Notes under the pieces: generated by a model
The model's database searches: none
Seen by the model: the letters and a program-made list of their open reading frames with translations, nothing else
Told to the model about the DNA's origin: nothing
Shown here: in pieces, positions 53,316 to 64,000 of the stretch
Position numbering within the stretch: the stretch's first letter is position 1
How the letters are laid out: each line of letters begins with the position of its first letter
Position numbers and translations under genes: made by a program
Source of the DNA: Ophiura sarsii
Taxonomy: Eukaryota; Echinodermata; Ophiuroidea; Amphilepidida; Ophiuridae
NCBI GenBank assembly: GCA_035610835.1
Contig: CM069446.1
Span: 68,371,062 to 68,435,061 of the forward strand
Direction of reading: 5' to 3'
Length of the DNA: 64,000 nt

Positions 53316-56300
53316 CTTTCTTCTTTCTTTCTTCTGTCATGGGACCTATAGCTCCGTAACCATTGACCCGATTTTGACCATATTTGGTCATAAGAACCCT
53401 TGTGTGCACCACTACTCAGGTTGAAAAGCATAAGGGGTCAAAGGTCACACAGGGGTCACTAGGGGTCAAAACGTGATTTTCACTTAAAACGCATTTCCAA
53501 TTTAGTGAAATGACCTAGGATCGTCAAAATTGGTCCACATATTCCTTTTGACCGTACGCATGTACAAAAGAAAGGTTTTTAAAATTAAAAATCATTTGGG
53601 GTCACTAGGGGTCAAAATGTAAATTTTACTCCATTCACTCAAAACCCTACTTGTCCGAGGGAAAATGACTGATGATACTCAGAATTGGTCAAAAGATTCC
53701 TTAGATCAATGTTCATATAGAGTCTTTCCACACTAAAAGTGACATGTCAAACAGGGTCACTAGGGGTCATTGAACTTTACAGCGGGAAAATATAACGCAT
53801 GCTCCGATTTTGACCGGGTTTCTTTTATGTTGTGGGCATTGATGAGACAAGAACAAAAGTCAAACATATTGTTAAGATCAAAGGTCAAAAAAAGGTCACT
53901 AGAGGTCAAAATGTACATTTTCACTCCTCGCACTCAAAATACTACTTGTCCAAGAGATAATGACCTATGATTGTCAGAATTGGTCAAAAGATTCCTCTTA
54001 TCCATGTCCATATAGGGTCTTTCTCCACAAAAAGTGACATGTCACACGAGGTCACTAGAGGTCATTGAACTATACAGGTGAAAATCTTAAGACATGCTCC
54101 GATTTTGACAAGACTACTTTTTTCTTGTGCGCATTGATCAGCCAAGCAAAAAAGTCAATTACAAGTTTTGGGTCAGAGGTCAAAAAAAGGTCACTAGGGG
54201 TCAAAACGTGATTTTCACTAAAAACGCATTTGCAATTTAGTGAAATGACCTAGGATCGTCATAATTGGTCAACATATTCCTTTTGACCGTACGCATGTAC
54301 AATAGTTCGGTTTTTAAAATCAAAAAATATTTGGGGTCACTAGGGGTCAAAATGTAAATTTTCACTCCATTCACTCAAAATGCTACTTGTCCGAGAGGAA
54401 ATGACCTATGATTGTCAGAATTGGTCAAAAGGTTCCTCTCATCCATGTTCATATAGGGTCCTTCTCCACTAAAAGTGACATGTCACACGGGGTCACTAGA
54501 GGTCATTGAACTTTACAGGTGAAAATCTTAAAACATGCTCCGATTTTGACGGGACTACCTTTTTCTTGTGCGCATTGATCAGCCAAGCAAAAAAGTCAAT
54601 TACAAATTTTGGGTCAGAGGTCAAGAAAAGGTCACTAGGGGTTCAACTGTATTTATTTACTCCATTTACCACTCGAAGGGGTTAACATGTAACACACCCG
54701 ACTAATATTCGTGATCTCCGATCACAGGTCATGTCTAGTTCTTTCTTTTTCTGTCATGGGACCTATAGCTCCGTAACCGTTGAGCCGATTTTGACCATAT
54801 TTGGTCATAAGAACCCTTATGTGCACCACTACTCAGGTTGAAAAGCATAAGGGGTCAAAGGTCACACAGGGGTCACTAGGGGTCAAAACGTGATTTTTAC
54901 TAAAAACGCATTTGCAATTTAGTGAAATGACCTATGATCGTCAGAATTGGTCAACATATTCCTTTTGACCGTACGCATGTACAATAGTTCGGTTTTTTAA
55001 ATTAAAAAATATTTGGGGTCACTAGGGGTCAAAATGTAAATTTTACTCCATTCACTCAAAACCCTACTTGTCCGAGGGAAAATAACTGATGATACTCAGA
55101 ATTGGTCAAAAGATTCCTTTGATCAATGTTCATATAGGGTCCTTCCACACTAAAAGTGACATGTCAAACGAGGTCACTAGAGGTCATTGAACTTTACAAA
55201 AGAAAAATATAAGGCATGCTTCGATTTTGACCGGGTTTCTTTTATTTTGTGGGCATTGATAAGACAAGAACAAAAGTCAATCATACCGTTAAGATCAAAG
55301 GTCAATAAAAGGTCACTAGGGGTCAAAATGTACATTTTTACTCCTCGCACTCAAAATACTACTTGTCCAAGAGATAATGACCTATGATTGTCAGAATTGG
55401 TCAAAAGATTCCTCTTATCCATGTCCATATAGGGTCCTTCTCCACTAAAAGTGACATGTTACACGAGGTCACTAGAGGTCATTGAACTATACAGGTGAAA
55501 ATCTTAAGACATGCTATGATTTTAACAAGACTACTTTTTTCTTGTGCGCATCGATCAGCCAAGCAAAAAAGTCAATTACAAGTTTTGGGTCAGAGGTCAA
55601 GAAAAGGTCACTAGGGGTCAAAACGTGATTTTCACTAAAAACGTATTTGCAATTTAGTGAAATGACCTAGGATCGTCAGAATTGGTCAACATATTCCTTT
55701 TGACCGTACGCATGTACAATAGTTCGGTTTTTAAAATCAAAAAATATTTGGGGTCACTAGGGGTCAAAATGTAAATTTTCACTCCATTCACTCAAAATGC
55801 TACTTGTCCGAGAGGAAATGACCTATGATTGTCAGAATTAGTCAAAAGGTTTCTCTCATCCATGTTCATATAGGGTCCTTCTCCACTAAAAGTGACATGT
55901 CACACGGGGTCACTAGAGGTCATTGAACTTTACAGGTGAAAATCTTAAAACATGATCCGATTTTGACGGGACTACCTTTTTCTTGTGCGCATTGATCAGC
56001 CAAGCAAAAAAGTCAATTACAAGTTTTGGGTCAGAGGTCAAGAAAAGGTCACAAGGGGTTCAACTGTATTTATTTACTCCATTTACCACTCGAAGGGGTT
56101 AACATGTAACACACCCGACTAATATTCGTGATCTCCGATCACAGGTCATGTCTAGTATGTTTTTGTATTTGGTTGACAAAAACAAGAAATCTTTCTTCTT
56201 CTGTCATGGGACCTATAGCTCCGTAACCATTGACCCGATTTTGACCATATTTGGTCATAAGAACCCTTATGTGCACCACTACTCAGGTTGTAAAGCATAA

Positions 56301-59300
56301 GGGGCCAAAGGTCACACAGGGGTCACTAGGGGTCAAAACGTGATTTTTACTAAAAACGCATTTGCAATTTAGTGAAATGACCTAGGATCGTCAAAATTGG
56401 TCCACATATTCCTTTTGACCGTACGCATGTACAAAAGAACGGTTTTTTAAATTAAAAATCATTTGGGGTCACTAGGGGTCAAAATGTAAATTTTACTCCA
56501 TTCACTCAAAACCCTACTTGTCCGAGGGAAAATGACTGATGATACTCAGAATTGGTCAAAAGATTCCTTTGATTAATGTTCATATAGGGTCCTTCCACAC
56601 TAAAAGTGACATGTCAAACGAGGTCACTAGAGGTCATTGAACTTTAAAAGGGAAAAATATAAGGCATGCTTCGATTTTGACCGGATTTCTTTTATTTTGT
56701 GGGCATTGATAAGACAAGAACAAAAGTCAATCATACCGTTAAGATCAAAGGTCAAAAAAAGGTCACTAGGGGTCAAAATGTACATTTTCACTCCTCGCAC
56801 TCAAAATACTACTTGTCCAAGAGATAATGACCTATGATTGTCAGAATTGGTCAAAAGATTCCTCTTATCCATGTCCATATAGGGTCCTTCTCCACAAAAA
56901 GTGACATGTCACACGAGGTCACTAGAGGTCATTGAACTATACAGGTAAAAATCTTAAGACATGCTCCGATTTTGACAAGACTACTTTTTTCTTATGCGCA
57001 TTGATCAGCCAAGCAAAAAAGTCAATTACAAGTTTTGGGTCAGAGGTCAAGAAAAGGTCACTAGGGGTCAAAACGTGATTTTCACTAAAAACGCATTTGC
57101 AATTTAGTGAAATGACCTAGGATCGTCAGAATTGGTCAACATATTCCTTTTGACGTACGCATGTACAATAGTTCGGTTTTTAAAATCAAAAAATATTTGG
57201 GGTCACTAGGGGTCAAAATGTAAATTTTCACTCCATTCACTCAAAATGCTACTTGTCCGAGAGGAAATGACCTATGATTGTCAGAATTAGTCAAAAGGTT
57301 CCTCTCATCCATGTTCAAATAGGGTGCTTCTCCACTAAAAGTGACATGTCACACGGGGTCACTAGAGGTCATTGAACTTTACAAGTGAAAATCTTAAAAC
57401 ATGCTCCGATTTTGACGGGACTACCTTTTTCTTGTGCGCATTGATCAGCCAAGCAAAAAAGTCAATTACAAGTTTTGGGTCAGAGGTCAAGAAAAGGTCA
57501 CTAGGGGTTCAACTGTATTTATTTACTCCATTTACCACTCGAAGGGGTTAACATGTAACACACCCGACTAATATTCGTGATCTCCGATCACAGGTCATGT
57601 CTAGTATGTTTTTGTATTTGGTTGACAAAAACAAGAAATCTTTCTTTTTCTGTCATGGGACCTATAGCTCCGTAACCATTGACCCGATTTTGACCATATT
57701 TGGTCATAAGAACCCTTATGTGCACCACTACTTAGGTTGTAAAGCATAAGGGGTCAAAGGTCACACAGGGGTCACTAGGGGTCAAAACGTGATTTTCACT
57801 TAAAACGCATTTCCAATTTAGGGAAATGACCTAGGATCGTCAAAATTGGTCCACATATTCCTTTTGACCGTACGCATGTACAAAAGAACGGTTTTTAAAA
57901 TTAAAAATCATTTGGGGTCACTAGGGGTCAAAATGTAAATTTTACTCCATTCACTCAAAACCCTACTTGTCCGAGGGAAAATGACTGATGATACTCAGAA
58001 TTGGTCAAAAGATTCCTTTGATCAATTTTCATATAGGGTCCTTCCACACTAAAAGTGACATGTCAAACGAGGTCACTAGAGGTCATTGAACTTTACAGGG
58101 GAAAAATATAAGGCATGCTTCGATTTTGACCGGGTTTCTTTTATTTTGTGGGCATTGATAAGACAAGAACAAAAGTCAATCATACCGTTAAGATCAAAGG
58201 TCAATAAAAGGTCACTAGGGGTCAAAATGTACATTTTTACTCCTCGCACTCAAAATACTTCTTGTCCAAGAGATAATGACCTATGATTGTCAGAATTAGT
58301 CAAAAGATTCCTCTTATCCATGTCCATATAGGGTCCTTCTACACTAAAAGTGACATGTTACACGAGGTCACTAGAGGTCATTGAACTATACAGGTAAAAA
58401 TCTTAAGACATGCTCCGATTTTGACAAGACTACTTTTTTCTTATGCGCATTGATCAGCCAAGCAAAAAAGTCAATTACAAGTTTTGGGTCAGAGGTCAAG
58501 AAAAGGTCACTAGGGGTCAAAACGTGATTTTCACTAAAAACGCATTTGCAATTTAGTGAAATGACCTAGGATCGTCAGAATTGGTCAACATATTCCTTTT
58601 GACGTACGCATGTACAATAGTTCGGTTTTTAAAATCAAAAAATATTTGGGGTCACTAGGGGTCAAAATGTAAATTTTCACTCCATTCACTCAAAATGCTA
58701 CTTGTCCGAGAGGAAATGACCTATGATTGTCAGAATTAGTCAAAAGGTTCCTCTCATCCATGTTCAAATAGGGTGCTTCTCCACTAAAAGTGACATGTCA
58801 CACGGGGTCACTAGAGGTCATTGAACTTTACAAGTGAAAATCTTAAAACATGCTCCGATTTTGACGGGACTACCTTTTTCTTGTGCGCATTGATCAGCCA
58901 AGCAAAAAAGTCAATTACAAGTTTTGGGTCAGAGGTCAAGAAAAGGTCACTAGGGGTTCAACTGTATTTATTTACTCCATTTACCACTCGAAGGGGTTAA
59001 CATGTAACACACCCGACTAATATTCGTGATCTCCGATCACAGGTCATGTCTAGTATGTTTTTGTATTTGGTTGACAAAAACAAGAAATCTTTCTTTTTCT
59101 GTCATGGGACCTATAGCTCCGTAACCATTGACCCGATTTTGACCATATTTGGTCATAAGAACCCTTATGTGCACCACTACTTAGGTTGTAAAGCATAAGG
59201 GGTCAAAGGTCACACAGGGGTCACTAGGGGTCAAAACGTGATTTTCACTTAAAACGCATTTCCAATTTAGGGAAATGACCTAGGATCGTCAAAATTGGTC

Positions 59301-61930
59301 CACATATTCCTTTTGACCGTACGCATGTACAAAAGAACGGTTTTTAAAATTAAAAATCATTTGGGGTCACTAGGGGTCAAAATGTAAATTTTACTCCATT
59401 CACTCAAAACCCTACTTGTCCGAGGGAAAATGACTGATGATACTCAGAATTGGTCAAAAGATTCCTTTGATCAATGTTCATATAGGGTCCTTCCACACTA
59501 AAAGTGACATGTCAAACGAGGTCACTAGAGGTCATTGAACTTTACAGGGGAAAAATATAAGGCATGCTTTGATTTTGACCGGGTTTCTTTTATTTTGTGG
59601 GCATTGATAAGACAAGAACAAAAGTCAATCATACCGTTAAGATCAAAGGTCAATAAAAGGTCACTAGGGGTCAAAATGTACATTTTTACTCCTCGCACTC
59701 AAAATACTTCTTGTCCAAGAGATAATGACCTATGATTGTCAGAATTAGTCAAAAGATTCCTCTTATCCATGTCCATATAGGGTCCTTCTACACTAAAAGT
59801 GACATGTTACACGAGGTCACTAGAGGTCATTGAACTATACAGGTAAAAATCTTAAGACATGCTCCGATTTTGACAAGACTACTTTTTTCTTATGCGCATT
59901 GATCAGCCAAGCAAAAAAGTCAATTACAAGTTTTGGGTCAGAGGTCAAGAAAAGGTCACTAGGGGTCAAAACGTGATTTTCACTAAAAACGCATTTGCAA
60001 TTTAGTGAAATGACCTAGGATCGTCAGAATTGGTCAACATATTCCTTTTGACGTACGCATGTACAATAGTTCGGTTTTTAAAATCAAAAAATATTTGGGG
60101 TCACTAGGGGTCAAAATGTAAATTTTCACTCCATTCACTCAAAATGCTACTTGTCCGAGAGGAAATGACCTATGATTGTCAGAATTAGTCAAAAGGTTCC
60201 TCTCATCCATGTTCAAATAGGGTGCTTCTCCACTAAAAGTGACATGTCACACGGGGTCACTAGAGGTCATTGAACTTTACAAGTGAAAATCTTAAAACAT
60301 GCTCCGATTTTGACGGGACTACCTTTTTCTTGTGCGCATTGATCAGCCAAGCAAAAAAGTCAATTACAAGTTTTGGGTCAGAGGTCAAGAAAAGGTCACT
60401 AGGGGTTCAACTGTATTTATTTACTCCATTTACCACTCGAAGGGGTTAACATGTAACACACCCGACTAATATTCGTGATCTCCGATCACAGGTCATGTCT
60501 AGTTCTTCTTTCTTCTTTCTTCTCCTGTCATGGGACCTATAGCTCCGTAACCATTGACCCGATTTTGACCATATTTGGTCATAAGAACCCTTATGTGCAC
60601 CACTACTCAGGTTGTAAAGCATAAGGGGTCAAAGGTCACACAGAGGTCACTAGGGGTCAAAACGTGATTTTCACTTTTGCAATTTAGTGAAATGACCTAG
60701 GATCGTCAAAATTGGTCCACATATTCCTTTTGACCGTACGCATGTACAAAAGAACGGTTTTTAAAATTAAAAATCATTTGGGGTCACTAGGGGTCAAAAT
60801 GTAAATTTTACTCCATTCACTCAAAACCCTACTTGTCCGAGGGAAAATGACTGATGATACTCAGAATTGGTCAAAAGATTCCTTTGATCAATGTTCATAT
60901 AGGGTCCTTCCACACTAAAAGTGACATGTCAAACGAGGTCACTAGAGGTCATTGAACTTTACAAGGGAAAAATATAAGGCATGCTTCGATTTTGACCGGG
61001 TTTCTTTTATTTTGTGGGCATTGATGAGACAAGAACAAAAGTCAATCATACCGTTAAGATCAAAGGTCAATAAAAGGTCACTAGGGTCAAAATGTACATT
61101 TTTACTCCTCGCACTCAAAATACTACTTGTCCAAGAGATAATGACCTATGATTGTCAGAATTGGTCAAAAGATTCCTCTTATCCATGTCCATATAGGGTC
61201 CTTCTACACTAAAAGTGACATGTTACACGAGGTCACTAGAGGTCATTGAACTATACAGGTGAAAATCTTAAGACATGCTCCGATTTTAACAAGACTACTT
61301 TTTTCTTGTGCGCATTGATCAACCAAGCAAAAAAGTCAATTACAAGTTTTGGGTCAGAGGTCAAGAAAAGGTCACTAGGGGTCAAAACGTGATTTTCACT
61401 AAAAACGCATTTGCAATTTAGTGAAATGACCTAGGATCGTCAGAATTGGTCAACATATTCCTTTTGACCGTACGCATGTACAATAGTTCGGTTTTTAAAA
61501 TCAAAAAATATTTGGGGTCACTAGGGGTCAAAATGTAAATTTTCACTCCATTCACTCAAAATGCTACTTGTCCGAGAGGAAATGACCTATGATTGTCAGA
61601 ATTAGTCAAAAGGTTCCTCTCATCCATGTTCATATAGGGTCCTTCTCCACTAAAAGTGACATGTCACACGGGGTCACTAGAGGTCATTGAACTTTACAGG
61701 TGAAAATCTTAAAACATGCTCCGATTTTGACGGGACTACCTTTTTCTTGTGCGCATTGATCAGCCAAGCAAAAAAGTCAATTACATGTTTTGGGTCAGAG
61801 GTCAAGAAAAGGTCACTAGGGGTTCAACTGTATTTATTTATTCCATTTACCACTCGAAGGGGTTAACATGTAACACACCCGACTAATATTCGTGATCTCC
61901 GATCACAGGTCATGTCTAGTTCTTCTTCTT

Positions 61931-62036
61931 TATATTAGTCGAGAAACGACTAATATACTGTATTTGTCCTGTTTCTTATATTAGTCGAGAAACGACTAAT
62001 ATACTGTATTCGTCCTGTTTCTTCTTCTTCTTCTCC
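61931..62036 (+). repeat. Two tandem 5' modules
   Basis: Further copies at 61931 and 61977, the second with TATTCGTCC in place of TATTTGTCC. They make this unit longer than its neighbours. Confidence 0.8.
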
Positions 62037-63577
62037 TGTCATGGGACCTATAGCTCCGTAACCATTGACCCGATTTTGACCATATTTGGTCATAAGAACC
62101 CTTGTATGCACCACTACTCAGGTTGTAAAGCATATTGGGTCAAAGGTCACACAGGGGTCACTAGGGGTCAAAACGTGATTCAACATGCTCCGATTTTGCT
62201 CAAACTTGGACACTTTGTGCGCATTGACAAGAAAAGAAAAAAAGTCAATCATGACCTTGGGGTCAAATGTCAAACAGGGGTCATTAGGGGTCAAAACGTG
62301 ATTTTCACTTAAAACGCATTTCCAATTTAGTGAAATGACCTAGGATCGTCAAAATTGGTCCACATATTCCTTTTGACCGTACGCATGTACAAAAGAACGG
62401 TTTTTAAAATTAAAAATCATTTGGGGTCACCAGGGGTCAAAATGTAAATTTTACTCCATTCACTCAAAACCCTACTTGTCCGAGGGAAAATGACTGATGA
62501 TACTCAGAATTAGTCAAAAGATTCCTTATATCAATGTTCATATAGGGTCCTTCCACACTAAAAGTGACATGTCAAACAAGGTCACTAGAGGTCATTGAAC
62601 TTTACAGGGGGAAAATATAAGGCATGCTCCGATTTTGACCGGGTTTCTTTTATTTTGTGGGCATTGATGAGACAAGAACAAAAGTCAATCATATTGTTAA
62701 GATCAAAGGTCAAAAAAAGGTCACTAGGGGTCAAAATGTACATTTTCACTCCTCGCACTCAAAATACTACTTGTCCGAGAGATAATGACCTATGATTGTC
62801 AGAATTGGTCAAAAGATTCCTCTTATATATGTCCATATAGGGTCCTTCTCCACTAAAAGTGACATGTTACACGAGGTCACTAGAGGTCATTGAACTATAC
62901 AGGTGAAAATCTTAAGACATGCTCCGATTTTAACAAGACTACTTTTTTCTTGTGCGCATTAATCAGCCAAGCAAAAAAGTCAATTACAAGTTTTGGGTCA
63001 GAGGTCAAAAAAAGGTCACTAGGGGTCAAAACGTGATTTTCACTAAAAACGCATTTGCAATTTAGTGAAATGACCTAGGATCGTCAGAATTGGTCAACAT
63101 ATTCCTTTTGACCGTACGCATGTACAATAGTTCGGTTTTTAAAATCAAAAAATATTTGGGGTCAATAGGGGTCAAAATGTAAATTTTCACTCCATTCACT
63201 CAAAATGCTACTTGTCCGAGAGGAAATGACCTATGATTGTCAGAATTAGTCAAAAGGTTCCTCTCATCCATGTTCATATAGGGTCCTTCTCCACTAAAAG
63301 TGACATGTCACACGGGGTCACTAGAGGTCATTGAACTTTACAAGTGAAAATCTTAAAACATGCTCCGATTTTGACAGGACTACCTTTTTCTTGTGCGCAT
63401 TGATCAGCCAAGCAAAAAAGTCAATTACAAGTTTTGGGTCAGAGGTCAAGAAAAGGTCACTAGGGGTTCAACTGTATTTATTTACTCCATTTACCACTCG
63501 AAGGGGTTAACATGTAACACACCCGACTAATATTCGTGATCTCCGATCACAGGTCATGTCTAGTTCTTCTTCTTTCT

Positions 63578-63650
63578 TATATTAGTCGAGAAACGACTAA
63601 TATACTGTATTCGTCCTGTTTCTTCTTCTTCTTCTTTCTTCTTTCTTCTC
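63578..63650 (+). repeat. 5' module of the last, partial unit
   Basis: A single copy of the stem-forming ATATTAGTCG module followed by a (TTCTTC)-type tract, immediately after the CTAG terminus at 63560-63563. Confidence 0.8.
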
Positions 63651-64000
63651 CTGTCATGGGACCTATAGCTCCGTAACCATTGACCCGATTTTGACCATAT
63701 TTGGTCATAAGAACCCTTATGTGCACCACTACTCAGGTTGTAAAGCATAAGGGGTCAAAGGTCACACAGGGGTCACTAGGGGTCAAAACGTGATTTTCAC
63801 TTAAAACGCATTTCCAATTTAGTGAAATGACCTAGGATCGTCAAAATTGGTCCACATATTCCTTTTGACCGTACGCATGTACAAAAGAACGGTTTTTAAA
63901 ATTAAAAATCATTTGGGGTCACTAGGGGTCAAAATGTAAATTTTACTCCATTCACTCAAAACCCTACTTGTCCGAGGGAAAATGACTGATGATACTGAGA

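Larger units (their letters stand above)
52531..64000 (+). mobile_element. Tandem array of Helitron/Helentron-like (HINE-like) units
   Basis: Units end at 53191, 54738, 56155, 57604, 59053, 60502, 61919 and 63563, each with CGACTAATAT, a hairpin (GTGATCTCCGATCAC, or GTGATCTAAGATCAC in the first) and, 9-12 bases later, CTAG followed by T. Unit lengths are 1547, 1417, 1449, 1449, 1449, 1417 and 1644 bp, with partial units at both ends. The hairpin plus CTAG end is the Helitron 3' signature. CGACTAATAT is the complement of ATATTAGTCG in the 5' modules, matching the subterminal inverted repeats known in Helentron-derived elements such as DINE-1. Inside, each unit contains about three diverged sub-repeats starting with AAAGTGACATG and many GGTCACTAGGGGTCAAAA phrases. 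The recurring ~66-codon frames are not considered genes. The two units ending at 59053 and 60502 are almost identical. The interpretation as Helitron-derived is inference. Confidence 0.7.

Noticed and set aside
52790..62500. CTGATGATACTCAG segments as hammerhead cores
   Set aside because: CTGATGA is present, but no GAAA follows a stem II at the right place.

Overview
This is a eukaryotic (metazoan) window, not a bacterial one. It has spliceosomal introns, a death-domain gene, TTAGGG-type telomere repeats, and fragments of DIRS, LINE and Penelope-like retroelements among many short inverted-repeat DNA transposons. The very abundant GGTCA-rich repeats and this mixture of elements suggest a marine invertebrate deuterostome (an echinoderm or hemichordate). 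That assignment is a low-confidence inference.

Region 1 (1-25.3 kb): one gene on the minus strand. Eight exons can be chained in consistent splice phase from a start codon at 25285 to the left edge, where the gene runs off the window. It encodes an N-terminal death domain, a short basic segment, then an acidic, Ser/Thr-rich stretch. The basic exon is present twice (21880-21933 and 15782-15847), because a block of at least 2.7 kb was tandemly duplicated inside the gene. One copy of the block was later enlarged by a 6.2 kb inverted-repeat element carrying tRNA-like sequences, a mariner-like element and a 3.1 kb element with repeated GTCACGGACGGAC boxes. The other copy preserves the empty target sites. 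The introns also hold a decayed DIRS-type retrotransposon, a 1.1 kb foldback, an interstitial telomere-like array and a small element packed with p53-type decamers.

Region 2 (25.4-43.3 kb): mostly repeats. It holds a 78-bp satellite with higher-order structure, a 5-unit tandem repeat with nuclear-receptor-like half sites, foldbacks, a hAT-type MITE with a clear 8-bp target duplication, a 5'-truncated LINE with target duplication and a preserved empty site, a 1.0 kb element with 9-bp duplications, a 100-N assembly gap, and one unrecognised 384-codon minus-strand ORF (38866-40020) built around an 11-residue repeat.

Region 3 (43.3-52.5 kb): a very large inverted repeat. Two Penelope-like endonuclease fragments lie head to head in the centre. 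Each 3' end runs directly into an array of a ~146-bp repeat (about 37 copies on the left, 9 on the right), and the whole block is bounded by a ~28-bp inverted repeat.

Region 4 (52.5-64 kb, continuing past the edge): a tandem array of ~1.42-1.64 kb units. Each unit ends in a hairpin followed by CTAG, as expected for Helitron/Helentron-derived (HINE-like) elements. Its interior is dense in GGTCA half sites and DR1-type motifs. No complete, certain protein-coding gene lies wholly inside the window.
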